The position numbers and the translations under genes are program-made. 64,000 bases of DNA, taken from the NCBI GenBank assembly GCA_016719945.1, contig JADJYE010000012.1, positions 124,001-188,000 on the forward strand, read 5' to 3'. Shown here one piece after another: positions 8,664 to 17,795 of this stretch. Positions within the stretch are counted from its first letter, which is position 1; each line of letters starts with the position of its first letter. The notes under the pieces were generated by a model. The model did no database searches. It saw nothing but the letters and a program-made list of their open reading frames with translations, and was not told the origin of the DNA. The stretch comes from Polyangiaceae bacterium. Its GTDB lineage: Bacteria > Myxococcota_A > Polyangia > Polyangiales > Polyangiaceae.

Positions 8664-10157
8664 GCGCGGCGCCCATCGCGCCGGGGACCCTCTTCGATGG
8701 CAAATGGCGCGTCGAGCATGTGCTCGGCGAGGGGGATGGGCGCGGTGTACGCCGCCACTCACGTGCGCAACGGCGCGCGGGTGGCGATCAAGGTCCTGCA
8801 CGCCGACGTCGCCCGAGACGCGGGGCAGCGCGAGCGCTTTCTGCAAGAGGGCTACGCGGCCAACCGCGTGGGCCATCCGGGGGTCGTCCGGGTGCTCGAC
8901 GACGGGACGACCCCGGAGGGGGCGACGTTCCTGGTCATGGAGCGCCTCGACGGGAGATCGCTCGAGGCGCTCGCCGAGGAGCGCGGAGGCCTGCTCCCGC
9001 TCGACGAGGTGATCCGAGTCTCGTTGCGCTGGCTCGAGGTCATGGCGGCGGCCCACGGGCAGGGGATCGTCCACCGGGATCTCAAGCCCGAGAACGTCTT
9101 CGTGTGCACCGACGGCACCATCAAGGTGCTCGATTTCGGGCTCGCGCGCGTGAAGGAGGTCGTGAGCCAGAAGCGGCTGACGACCACGGGGGTGCCGCTC
9201 GGAACCCCCGCGTTCATGCCGCCCGAGCAGGCGCTCGCCCACTGGGACGAGGTCGACACGCGGAGCGACGTGTATTCGCTCGGCGCGTCCATGTTCACCC
9301 TGTTGACGGGGCAGCTCGTCCACGACGGCAGGACGGTGCCCGAGCTGCTCGTCGCGGTGTCGACGCGACAGGCTCGCCCCATCCGCTCGCTGAGCCCAAG
9401 CGTGCCGGCGGCGCTCGCCGTGGTCATCGATCGCGCGCTCTCGCACTCGCCGGCCCACCGCTACCGCGACGCTGCGGAGATGTCCGCGGCGCTTCGGGCC
9501 GCTCTCGTGACCCAGGTCGAGGGAGGCGGTCGTGTGACCGTGGGCAGCGCGGGAGCCGGCGCATTCAACCGCGACGACAGCGTCCAGCGGGGCGGGAGAT
9601 CCGAAGACGCCCACGCGACCCTGGTCGCACGCACGTATCCGATCGCGCCGGCACGCTCGGAGGCGGGCCCCCTCAATCTCGGGCCCGGTCGCAGCACCGA
9701 GTCGCCGGTCAGCACCGGCTCCCCGCGACGGCCAGCGGGCCGCGGCGCCTTGTTCGGCGGGCTCGCGGCGCTCGCGCTCGCGCTCGGCGCGCTCGCGTGG
9801 CTCAGGGGTCGACCCACGGAGCAGACTGACGCTCACCTCGAGGGTGAGCGCGCGCCCCAGGCGACCGCGTCGGAGGCCGCGAAGGAGGGTCCGACCGGGC
9901 CGATCGTGGCCCCGTCGGTCACGACCGCGGAGGCCGTAGCCTCGGCGAGCGCGAGCCCCAGCGCGTCCGTCGGCGCCTCGGCGGTCGCTTCGCTGCCTTC
10001 GGTCGCGAGCGCGCCCTCGACGTCGACGAGCTCGAAGACCGGGACGAAGGCTGGCACCCGGCAAAAGCCTCCGACCCACCCGACGTCCGCTACCGCCGCT
10101 CCACCGGTCACTGCGAAGCCCTGCGTCAAAGACGCGTTCTCGAAGATCTGCAAATAG
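8660..10157 (+). CDS. transmembrane Ser/Thr protein kinase, reading frame broken in the glycine loop
   Basis: Hanks-type kinase overlapping the preceding stop (GTG 8660). The first about 25 codons give FDGKWRVEHVLGEG, the start of the kinase domain. The frame then breaks in a run of five G at 8732-8736; homology resumes one frame over with MGAVYAATHVRNGARVAIK. Restoring the usual GEGGMG needs seven G, exactly what the intact kinase at 48.8 kb has (run starting near 48853). The rest is normal: VAIK lysine, HRDLKPEN, DFGLAR, GTPAFMPPEQ. A transmembrane helix (LFGGLAALALALGALAWL) follows, then a Ser/Ala/Pro-rich outer segment ending near a PCVKDAFSKIC tail. Translation from the later ATG 8697 would lack the nucleotide-binding loop. 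It may be a sequencing error or a true frameshift. Confidence 0.82.
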
Positions 10158-10159
10158 GC

Positions 10160-11098
10160 TCAGAACAGCACGTCGAGCACGACGCGACCGCCGCCGCCGC
10201 CGAGCTCGAGCCCGAGCTGAGCCGCGGGCTGTTGGGGCTCCGAGGCCGGCGCGGTCACCAGATCGACGATGAGCAGCGTGCCGCCCACGACGGCGAGGGC
10301 GGCGCCGCCGATCAGCAGCGCGCCGTTGACGGGGAGCAGCTCTTCACCGCTCTGCTTCAGCGCCAAGACGTCGCAACCCGCGGGCGTCCCTCCGTCACGG
10401 CATGCCTCGAACGCCGACTGCTTGTCGAGGATCATCCCGCCGGTGACCGCCCCGCCGATCAGGCCGGCGATGCCGACGCCGCCGATCACCAGGCCGGCGA
10501 TCCCGAGGGCTCGCACGCCGCCGGAGCCCGAACCGGCCCTCGAGGCGGCCGATGAGGGCGGAGGCAGCGAGACCTCGCGCCGCTCGCCATCCTTCAGGGT
10601 CACCACGACGCGCTCGAGCGCGCGCCCCGGGACCTCGACGAGCAGCTCGTGATCTCCCGGATCGAGCCTCAGGTCGCTGGATGGCAGCGCGATCAGCTTC
10701 GCGTCGACGCGCGCCGTGACCCCCTCTGGAGCGCCGGGGCGCAGCGAGAGCGAGAGCCGCGCCACCCGCGCCTCGAGCGCGCCGCGCTCGGTCTTCAAGG
10801 CCGCGAGCTCCGCGTCGGCCTCCGGCCAGCGGGGGATGGCCTCGTCGAGCTTCGCGATCGCGGCGAGGATCTTGCCTTCGCGCACGTCGCACTCCTTCGA
10901 CTTCACGAGTGGACCGAGCTCTCGCGTCAGCTCGAGCGAGCGACGGAACTTGGCGCACGCGGTGGGCAGGCCCTTCTGCTCCTCCGCCAGCCCCTCCTCG
11001 AACGCCTTGCGCGCCTCCTCTTCGGCCGTCCCCGCGAGCGCGAGCGACGGGGTGAGGAGGGCCGCGAGGCAGACGGCGGCAGACGTGAGTCGCAGCAT
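10160..11098 (-). CDS. exported protein with TPR-like helix pair, PEGA-like domain and two C-terminal membrane segments
   Basis: 312 residues from ATG 11098, chosen because a clean Sec signal peptide starts there (LRLTSAAVCLAALLTPSLALA); an in-frame ATG 24 bp upstream would only add polar residues. After cleavage come an acidic helical segment (AEEEARKAFEEGLAEEQKG) of TPR-like character, a predicted coiled region, and a beta-rich segment (RLDPGDHELLVEVPG) that resembles PEGA domains. A Ser/Gly linker leads to two Gly-rich hydrophobic stretches (about residues 205-230 and 265-290). Proteins of this build commonly accompany kinase genes in myxobacteria. It is convergent with the kinase, with only 2 bp between the stop codons. 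The molecular role is unknown. Confidence 0.75.
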   Translation of the reverse strand: MLRLTSAAVCLAALLTPSLALAGTAEEEARKAFEEGLAEEQKGLPTACAKFRRSLELTRELGPLVKSKECDVREGKILAAIAKLDEAIPRWPEADAELAALKTERGALEARVARLSLSLRPGAPEGVTARVDAKLIALPSSDLRLDPGDHELLVEVPGRALERVVVTLKDGERREVSLPPPSSAASRAGSGSGGVRALGIAGLVIGGVGIAGLIGGAVTGGMILDKQSAFEACRDGGTPAGCDVLALKQSGEELLPVNGALLIGGAALAVVGGTLLIVDLVTAPASEPQQPAAQLGLELGGGGGRVVLDVLF

Positions 11099-11158
11099 CG
11101 AGCGCGAATCTACCTCAGGCACCCCAGGCGGACCAACGTCGCTCCACGCTCGCGCCCA

Positions 11159-14100
11159 TCAAGGGCCGCGCAACAGCTCGACGTGCTCCGGGATGCCTAC
11201 GAGGAACGTCTGGGAGAGGGCCGGGTCGTCGATGTTCGCGGCTTGCTCGACCAGGCGCGCTCGGGCGCGCTCGCGCGTCGTCTGCGCGAGCGTGTGCTCT
11301 CCTCGCGCCGCGAGCGCCCTCACGAGGCAGAGGGCCACGAGCGCCTCGCCCTCCTCGCCTCCTCCGCTCGCCTGCGCCCGCTCCGCCGCGCGCGCCTCTG
11401 CGAGCGCCTCGTCCGAGCGCCCTTGGGCGAGCAACGCGAGCGACAAGACGGCCCGGGCGTACGCCTCCGAAGACGAGGTCGCGACCTCGAGCGCCCTCTT
11501 CGCCTCGCGCTCCGCGGCGCACGCTTCGCCCGCGAGCAGCTCGATGCGCGCGAGGTAGCCGCGCGCCCCGACCTCGATGCGCCGGTCCTTTTGGCGCAGG
11601 CACTCCGCGATCGACTCGTGCTCGAGCGCCCGCCCCTCGGCCAACCGACCCTGGAGCGCGACGGCGAGGCCGAGGTTGTGCTTCGCGACCGTGACCGTGG
11701 TCGCGATTCCCATCCGCTTCGCCGCGTCGATCGCCGCGAGCAGCTCGCGCTCGGCGGCCTCGGGGCGGCCGAGCGTCAGCTCGGCGAACCCGACCGCGCT
11801 CCTGAGCCCCACCGAGACGCGGTGGTCGCCGGCTCGCTCGAGCAGCTCCATCGCCTCGCGGGTCGCGCGCAAATAGAGCGCGCGGTCGCCGCGGTGCAGC
11901 CCTACGTAGCCACGAGCGCGGCTGACCCAGCCGCGGCCGTGCTCGTCGAGGCCTTCGGCCTCGAGCTCTTCCACGGCCGAGAACGCGCACTCGGCGAGCG
12001 CCCTCTCGCCGTGGTGAAGCAGCTGCACCGTCGCGCTCGCGAGGCCGAAGACCATCGAGCGATCGCGCGCGCCAGCCGTGTGCGCGTCGAACAGCCGATC
12101 GGACACCACCCGCAGGGTCTCCTTGTCGCCCAGCCTCGAGCTCGCGCCGACGGCCTCCGCCGCCGCCGCCGCCCACGTGCTTCCCATCGGCTGGGCGAGG
12201 GCGAGCGCGCGTTGGGAGGCTGCGAGCGCGGCGGGCTGGTCGGCGAGGAACCTGTGCGCGATCGCCTCGCAGAGCGAGAGCTGCGCGAGAGCCTCGCCCT
12301 CGGCGCCGCACTGGGCGCCGCGCCGGGCGCGCTGCACGGCGCCCTCCCAGTCGCCGCCCTCGAGCGCCTGGTGCGCGGCGCGCTGGAACCACGGCACGGA
12401 GGCGGCCGGCGCCGCGCCGCGGAACACGTGCTCCGCGATGACGGCGGCCTGCGGCTCGCCCGCCTGCTCGAGCCACTCGGCGGCGAGCCCGTGACCCAGG
12501 CGCTTGTCGCCGTCGGTGAGCATCGCGTACGCAGCGTCGGCCAGCAGGGCGTGCCGAAATACGTACTCGTCCTCCGCGTCGAAGCGAGACGCGGCGCGCG
12601 GCGAGAGGATCTCTCGCTCCGAGAGGTGCGCGAGCCAGCGATCGATGTCCGGCGCGCGCTCAGGCCCGCCGAGCAGGTGCAGGACCGCGCCGCGCCAGAA
12701 CACGGGCCCCAGCACGCTCGCGGCCCGCAGGATGCGCCTGCCGTCGGCGTCGATCTCGTCGAGGCGCGCCTGCGCCATGGCGAGCACCGTCTCGGGCAGC
12801 TCGTCGCCGCGACCCTGCGCGACGGATCGGATGAGCTCCTCGAGGTAGAAGGCGTTGCCTTGGGAGCGCTGAGCGAGCGACGCCGCGAGCGCGTCGCCGT
12901 GCTCGGCGCCGAGGGCCTCGCGCACGAGGCGCTCCGCCGCGCGCTTCGGGAGGGGAGGGAGCCTGATCTCGTGGAGATCGCGGCCTTCGAACAGCGACGG
13001 GAAGGCCTCCGAGACCTCGGGCCGCGCCAGCGCGAGCACCATGAACGGGCGCTCGGCGAAGCGATCGAGCGCGGCGTCGACGAGCCGCGCCGTCGAGGCG
13101 TCGCCCCAGTGCAGGTCCTCGAGGACCAGCAGCGTGCCGCCTCGGGTCAGCGCGTCGAACAGCGCGAGCCAGGCGGCGCGCAGCTGGTCGCTCATGGCCG
13201 CCCGATCGGCGAACGCCGCGGCGAGGGCCGGGCCTCGCGGCTCCGACGGAGGCAGGCCGAGGGCGTGCGCGAGCACCTCCGCGACGTGCCGCGCGTCAGC
13301 CACGCCGAGCCGCTCGAGCTCGCTCACGAGCCGCTTGCGCTGGTGCTCGGGGGCGTCGCCGACGTGCACCCCGAGCGCGCCGCGCAGCGCGCCCGCGAGG
13401 ACCCCATAGGGCGCGCCGCGCGAGAGGGGATCGCCGCGCGCGATCCACACCGAGACCGGCCCCGCGTCCCCGCGCTCCACCCCGCGCGTGAACTCGAACC
13501 GCAGGCGTGACTTTCCGGCGCCGGCCGGCGCCGTCACCAGCACGGCGCGCGCGCACGACTCGAGCACCGACTGGTCGAGCGTCGCGCGCAGGGTCGCGAG
13601 CTCTCGCTCGCGGCCGACGCAGGGGGTCGATTTGCCGAGCAGGGTACGGATCGGCGCGCGGCTACGCTCCCCCACGAGCTCGGCGCCGTCCGGGGTCTCG
13701 GCGAGCTCGAAGGGGTGGGATAAGAGGCCCGACGTGACGCGATCGAGGACGACGGGGCGAGCTCGCAGCCGTCGCGCGCGCTTGAGCGCCGCCGCGCGTG
13801 CGGGATCGGTCGGCGGCACGCTGCCGCGCGGCGCGTCGCCGCCTTGCAGGGCGTTCGCGGGAGGGATGGAGCTGCGCTTGGCCACGGAGCGCGCAGAGGC
13901 GTGGGCCGCTGCCGCGCGCCGGAGGCTGGCCCACGCGCGCTCGACCACCTCGTTCGCCTCGGTGCGCAGCCCTCCCTCGGCCCAGCCGGTCGCGATCGCC
14001 ATCGGGGCGTCCTCCGCCAGATCTCGCAGCGCGATGGCCAGCGTCGCTGCCTTGCCCGCGAGGTCGGTCGCGGCGCCGCCCGCCGACAGCGACAGCACGG

Positions 14101-15220
14101 CCACGTTCCCCGCGAGGACCTCGAAGCGCGCTTCGAACGCTGTGGCGAGCCGGCGGACCGCTACGTCGAGCGGCACCGGCGCGTCGACCAGCGTCGCCTC
14201 CTCGAAGCCTGGCGCGCTCGGTAGGTGCGCGTGGTCGAGCTGCATCGTCGCGAGATCGTCGGCGCTCACCAGCTCGAGCTCGGCGAGCACGACGCTCACG
14301 ACGCGGCGCTCGGTGACCGTGAGCCCGGGACCGGCAGCGGCGCTCGGCTCTGGGGCGTCGCCCTCGAGCGGGCCGAGGCGCTCGATCTCGCGCGCGACGG
14401 CGTGGCCGTCGTCGGGGCGGGCGGCGGGGTCCGGCGCGAGCAGCCTCATCAGGAGCCGATCGAGCTCGGGGCTCAGGTCGGGCCGCAGCGAGAGCAAGCT
14501 CGGAGCGGGCTCGAGCAAGAGCCTGAGCAGCGTGGCGACGTCGTCTCCACCGCCGAACGGCCGGCGCCCGGTCAGGCAGGTGAACAGCAGACAGCCGAGC
14601 GCGAACACGTCGGCGCGGGCGTCGATGTTCCCGTCGCCGCGGGCCTGCTCGGGCGCCATGTAGCCCGGGGTGCCCAGCACGACGCCGGCCTGCGTGAGCT
14701 CTTCGCCGAGCGACGCGCGACGCGCGATCCCGAAGTCGAGCACCTTCGGCCGCGCCGCGTCGCAGGCCTCGAGCAGCACATTGCTCGGCTTCAGATCGCG
14801 GTGGACGATGTTGTGGCGGTGCGCCTCGCCGAGGGCGGTCGCGACGCGCCGCACGAGGTCGACGGCCTCGGCGACCCCCAGGCCGCCTCGACGCAGCCGC
14901 TTGCCGAGGCTCTCGCCCTCGAGCCACTCGAGCACCAGGACGAGCTCGTCGCCCCTCGTGAGCACGGAGCCCGCCGCGGGGACGGACGCGCGCCCATGCG
15001 CGACGTAGCGCACGATCCCCGGATGCGACAGCTCACGGAGGATGGCGATCTCACGCTCGAAGCGCGCGAGGTGGTGGACCGCGCCTGGCAATAGGTGCTT
15101 GATGGCGACCGGGTGGCCGGTCTCCTCGTCGAGCCCACGGAACACCGCGCCCATCCCGCCCGTGGCCGCAGCGCCAAGCACGGTGAAGCGCCCGACGACG
15201 GGGCTGGCAGAGAGAGACAC
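11159..15220 (-). CDS. giant Ser/Thr kinase fused to cyclase-like remnant, AAA ATPase and TPR-like helices
   Basis: 1353 residues from GTG 15220. Domains in order: kinase (about 10-275) with glycine loop ATGGMGAVFRG, VAIK, HRDLKPSNVLL, DFGIAR and GTPGYMAPEQA; a region (about 300-460) beginning TERRVVSVVLAELELVSADD that resembles the start of class III nucleotidyl cyclase domains but lacks the expected metal-binding Asp pattern, so probably inactive; a STAND/AAA-type ATPase with CVGRERELATLR, Walker A APAGAGKSRLRFEF and Walker B TLLVLEDLHWGD; then about 550 residues of Ala/Leu/Arg-rich helical repeats of TPR type. This kinase-ATPase-TPR fusion is common in myxobacteria and is cytoplasmic, with no membrane segment. 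It likely integrates binding of a protein or ligand with phosphorylation. It is monocistronic with a short gap to the convergent neighbour. Confidence 0.9.
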   Translation of the reverse strand: MSLSASPVVGRFTVLGAAATGGMGAVFRGLDEETGHPVAIKHLLPGAVHHLARFEREIAILRELSHPGIVRYVAHGRASVPAAGSVLTRGDELVLVLEWLEGESLGKRLRRGGLGVAEAVDLVRRVATALGEAHRHNIVHRDLKPSNVLLEACDAARPKVLDFGIARRASLGEELTQAGVVLGTPGYMAPEQARGDGNIDARADVFALGCLLFTCLTGRRPFGGGDDVATLLRLLLEPAPSLLSLRPDLSPELDRLLMRLLAPDPAARPDDGHAVAREIERLGPLEGDAPEPSAAAGPGLTVTERRVVSVVLAELELVSADDLATMQLDHAHLPSAPGFEEATLVDAPVPLDVAVRRLATAFEARFEVLAGNVAVLSLSAGGAATDLAGKAATLAIALRDLAEDAPMAIATGWAEGGLRTEANEVVERAWASLRRAAAAHASARSVAKRSSIPPANALQGGDAPRGSVPPTDPARAAALKRARRLRARPVVLDRVTSGLLSHPFELAETPDGAELVGERSRAPIRTLLGKSTPCVGRERELATLRATLDQSVLESCARAVLVTAPAGAGKSRLRFEFTRGVERGDAGPVSVWIARGDPLSRGAPYGVLAGALRGALGVHVGDAPEHQRKRLVSELERLGVADARHVAEVLAHALGLPPSEPRGPALAAAFADRAAMSDQLRAAWLALFDALTRGGTLLVLEDLHWGDASTARLVDAALDRFAERPFMVLALARPEVSEAFPSLFEGRDLHEIRLPPLPKRAAERLVREALGAEHGDALAASLAQRSQGNAFYLEELIRSVAQGRGDELPETVLAMAQARLDEIDADGRRILRAASVLGPVFWRGAVLHLLGGPERAPDIDRWLAHLSEREILSPRAASRFDAEDEYVFRHALLADAAYAMLTDGDKRLGHGLAAEWLEQAGEPQAAVIAEHVFRGAAPAASVPWFQRAAHQALEGGDWEGAVQRARRGAQCGAEGEALAQLSLCEAIAHRFLADQPAALAASQRALALAQPMGSTWAAAAAEAVGASSRLGDKETLRVVSDRLFDAHTAGARDRSMVFGLASATVQLLHHGERALAECAFSAVEELEAEGLDEHGRGWVSRARGYVGLHRGDRALYLRATREAMELLERAGDHRVSVGLRSAVGFAELTLGRPEAAERELLAAIDAAKRMGIATTVTVAKHNLGLAVALQGRLAEGRALEHESIAECLRQKDRRIEVGARGYLARIELLAGEACAAEREAKRALEVATSSSEAYARAVLSLALLAQGRSDEALAEARAAERAQASGGGEEGEALVALCLVRALAARGEHTLAQTTRERARARLVEQAANIDDPALSQTFLVGIPEHVELLRGP

Positions 15221-15311
15221 GGGGACAGGGTAGCAGGGGGCCGGGGGGGCGGAGCCGCGCGTCGCTCCACGATCGCGCGCGAGGCGACGGCGCCGCTATC
15301 CTCAGCCCCCC

Positions 15312-15752
15312 ATGGCCAAGACCGACCTCGAGTCCGTCGACGACTACCTCGCCCTGCAACCCGATGCGGCGCGTCCGATCCTCGAGCAGGTCCGCGCGGC
15401 GCTGCAGAAGGCGCTTCCGGGCTCAGCGGAGTGCATCTCCTATCAGATCCCTGCGTACAAGCTCGGGGGGCGCGTCGTCGTCTTCTTCGCCGGCTGGAAG
15501 GAGCACTTCTCGGTGTACCCGGCCACCGAGCACGTCGTCGCCGCGCTCGGCGATGAGCTCGCGCGGTACGAGAGGAGCAAGGGGACCATCCGCTTCCCAC
15601 TCTCCGAGAAGGTCCCCGTGCGGCTGATCCAGCGCATCGCCAAGCTCCGCGCGGAGGAGGAGACGGCGCGCGCCGCCGCGAAGCGAGCGAAGCCAAGCGC
15701 GAAGGCGAAGGCGCCGAGGAAGACGACGACGAAGCGCGCGCGCCCGACGTGA
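15312..15752 (+). CDS. DUF1801 (YdhG-like) protein with basic histone-H1-like tail
   Basis: 146 residues. Residues 1-115 match the DUF1801/YdhG fold: DDYLALQPDAARPILEQVR, AECISYQIPAYKLGGRVVVF, WKEHFSVYPATEHVV and KGTIRFPLSEKVPVRLIQRI. The family includes the proposed iron-sulfur-related chaperone YdhG, but its biochemical role is uncertain. The last about 35 residues are Lys/Ala/Arg/Pro-rich (AKRAKPSAKAKAPRK), like histone H1 or HMGA tails, suggesting nucleic-acid binding. ATG 15312 lies 10-15 bp behind the purine-poor stretch taggctcagccccc, so no strong Shine-Dalgarno is visible. It is divergent from the giant kinase across 91 bp. Confidence 0.85.
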   Translation: MAKTDLESVDDYLALQPDAARPILEQVRAALQKALPGSAECISYQIPAYKLGGRVVVFFAGWKEHFSVYPATEHVVAALGDELARYERSKGTIRFPLSEKVPVRLIQRIAKLRAEEETARAAAKRAKPSAKAKAPRKTTTKRARPT

Positions 15753-15786
15753 CGCGCAGACCCACGAGGAGCTGCGGCGCGGCCCC

Positions 15787-17277
15787 CTACTTCACGCGCA
15801 AGAACCCCTCGACCGGCTCGCCCTTCACGTCGATCGTGGCGCGCCGCGCCTTCACGCCGCCCTTGGCGAGCAGCCGTTCGACGATCGCCTGCGGGTCCGC
15901 GCCGAGCCCCACCTCGAGCAGGGCGTCGAGATCCGACAGCAGCTTGGGGTCCTTCGCGCGCTCGCTGAGGAGCGCGACGAAGTGCTTCGTCCCGAAGGAG
16001 CCGCGCTCGCGCGCGTCCTCGAACAGCGCTCGGTAGAACGGGAAGATGCCCCCGCTCGGCGCCAGGGCCTTGTCCGCGGCGAGCTGGACCAGCTCGCCGC
16101 ACGGGTAGAACGCGGCCTCCGCTTGCTCGGAGCGCAGCGGGCCCTTCAGGGTCAGCAGGCAATCGTTCGCCGCCTTCACGTAGCGCGCCGCGAGGGCGTC
16201 GGCGTCGAGCACGCCGACGTGGGAGAGGGCGAGGCCCGCCACGTACATGCTCGAGCCCTCGCTGATCCACTCGTCTTTCGTCTCGCCGGTCCCGCGGGCC
16301 AGCTGCGAGTTGTAGAAGTGGAAGGACTCGTGCGCGAGGAACTCGAGCCATCGGCGCGACAGGTCCGCGCTCTCGGTGGACCACGCCTTGCCGAGCGCCT
16401 CGAGCTGCACGAGCCCGGGTAGCGTGCGACCGCGGAACCCGCTGTCGGCCTCATCCGCTCGGGATCTCGACAGCAGCACGAGCGGCTTGAAGTCGAGCGT
16501 GAGCCCCGTCTTGCTCGCGTAGAGCTCGAGCAGCTCGGGGAGCTGCTGCTCGGTCCGCTGCGCGAGCCAAGGCGGGAGCCCAGCGTCGACGAGCAGGGTG
16601 GCGCTGTCGGTCAGCTTGGCCTTCGGCTGCCCCGCGACGACGTAGGTGCCCCTCAGATCACCCTTGGGCTCGGCCCACGCCAGCGAGCCCTGCGCGGTCT
16701 CGTCGAGCACGCGCAGGGAGCGGTCGGGGGAGGTCTTGAACGTCCAATGTCGCGCGTCACCGAGGCCCCGACGCTCGCAGCGCTCGGCCTTGCACTCGAT
16801 CGCGTGCGCTCCGAGGTGCGCCGTGAACAGCAGCCGCGTACCGTCGGTGAAGCGCACGTTGAGGGGCGGGGCGCGCTCCTTGTCACCGTCGTCGCTGCGA
16901 AACGTCGCGCTGAAGCTGGGCGCCGCCGAGCCGTCTTGGGTCTTGAGCAGCTCATGCTCGGCTTGCTTGACCCATTTCAGCCCAGGCCCCGGCTGCCAGC
17001 TGCCCGCTCGAAACGCGGGGCGGCGTCGATCGAAGATCAGCCCCGGCGTCGGCGCCTGGAACGTCCAGGTCACGCGCCACGCGTCCTCGGCCGGCAGCTC
17101 CTCGACGAGCACATGGATCGGTGGTGAGGGGGCAGGGGTGACCGGAGCGGCCGAAGGCTCGTGCGACGCTGCGGCGATCGACGCGGCGCTGCTCGGCAGC
17201 TCGCTCGCGGCGGTCGTCCTCCCGTCGTGTCCGCAGCCGAGCGCCGCCCCGAGGATCGCGAAGCTCGAGAGTCGCAC
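15787..17277 (-). CDS. gluzincin-like metallopeptidase lipoprotein
   Basis: 496 residues. GTG 17277 is chosen because it gives a short basic n-region, a hydrophobic core and the lipobox ALGC; the frame runs further upstream but through sequence overlapping the neighbouring gene. A Ser/Ala/Pro-rich linker follows. The N-terminal half is beta-rich. The C-terminal half has EFLAHESFHFYNSQLARG, an HExxH zinc motif at His316-His320, followed by DEWISEGSSMYVAGLALS, whose WxxEG supplies the likely third ligand Glu, as in gluzincins of the M1/M61 type. A beta-rich N-terminal half followed by such a domain is reminiscent of M61 glycyl aminopeptidases. The start is only 5 bp from the stop of the upstream small gene, so they are co-transcribed. 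Substrate unknown. Confidence 0.75.
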   Translation of the reverse strand: MRLSSFAILGAALGCGHDGRTTAASELPSSAASIAAASHEPSAAPVTPAPSPPIHVLVEELPAEDAWRVTWTFQAPTPGLIFDRRRPAFRAGSWQPGPGLKWVKQAEHELLKTQDGSAAPSFSATFRSDDGDKERAPPLNVRFTDGTRLLFTAHLGAHAIECKAERCERRGLGDARHWTFKTSPDRSLRVLDETAQGSLAWAEPKGDLRGTYVVAGQPKAKLTDSATLLVDAGLPPWLAQRTEQQLPELLELYASKTGLTLDFKPLVLLSRSRADEADSGFRGRTLPGLVQLEALGKAWSTESADLSRRWLEFLAHESFHFYNSQLARGTGETKDEWISEGSSMYVAGLALSHVGVLDADALAARYVKAANDCLLTLKGPLRSEQAEAAFYPCGELVQLAADKALAPSGGIFPFYRALFEDARERGSFGTKHFVALLSERAKDPKLLSDLDALLEVGLGADPQAIVERLLAKGGVKARRATIDVKGEPVEGFLRVK

Positions 17278-17282
17278 GTTCG

Positions 17283-17624
17283 TTAGACGACGACCTCGTC
17301 CACCATCAGCACGGCCTGGCCGCGCGCGGCGCCATACAGCTGCCAGATCTCGACCTTGTATTCGCCCGCGGCCCCCGCGGTGAAGGCCAGGGGCGGCGCG
17401 CTCTGCGGCTTGCCGTCGGGCAGCTCGCGCAGCACTCGCTCGAGCAGCACCTTGCCGCCGGGCGACACGATCCGGCACGTGTACGGAGGCTCGGACTCGT
17501 CGAGCGCGCGGAAGATCAACTTGACCGAGTCACCCACCTTGGCGCTCGCGGCCAAGGCGACGGTCTCGATGGATCCTGTGCTTTCGACGACGATCGGCAC
17601 GAAGTTTCCGTAGTCAGCGCTCAC
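17283..17624 (-). CDS. small beta-rich hypothetical protein
   Basis: 113 residues if translation starts at GTG 17624 (sequence VSADYGNFVPIVVESTG); upstream in-frame sequence looks non-coding and has no better start. There is no signal peptide. The body alternates hydrophobic strands and polar turns (SVKLIFRALDESEPPYTCRI, GEYKVEIWQLYGAARGQAV), suggesting a beta-sandwich such as a PPC or CARDB-like domain. A TACAAT hexamer lies about 36 bp upstream (17660-17665, complement) and may be the -10 element. It is first in a two-gene operon with the HESFH metallopeptidase lipoprotein, 5 bp downstream. No function is assigned. Confidence 0.55.
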   Translation of the reverse strand: MSADYGNFVPIVVESTGSIETVALAASAKVGDSVKLIFRALDESEPPYTCRIVSPGGKVLLERVLRELPDGKPQSAPPLAFTAGAAGEYKVEIWQLYGAARGQAVLMVDEVVV

Positions 17625-17795
17625 GGCCGCCCATGTGGCGGGCCCGGGAGGGTTCTGAAATTGTAGGCTGGACAGGCGCGCCAACGCCAATATCCGCCTT
17701 CGTTTTCCCGGTCGGTGGTCCTCGCGGCGCGCCGACGAGAGCAGGAATCCGCGGATGCTTGCCACAAAAGGGCGGTCACAATAGGCTCCGCCGCC
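17625..17795. promoter_or_regulatory. divergent intergenic promoter region
   Basis: 171 bp between two divergently transcribed genes, visibly richer in A/T than its surroundings. On the minus strand TACAAT (17660-17665) is a fair -10 element for the metallopeptidase operon, but no well-spaced -35 is evident (TTGGCG copies lie 13 and 19 bp away). No clear element is seen for the plus-strand lipoprotein gene. Confidence 0.3.

Noticed and set aside
8697..8720. ATG 8697 as start of the kinase
   Set aside because: It would remove the start of the kinase domain, and the sequence before MGAVYAA in that frame is not kinase-like.
17660..17665. A complete sigma-70 promoter around TACAAT
   Set aside because: No -35 element with acceptable spacing; only the -10-like hexamer is kept as a weak suggestion.
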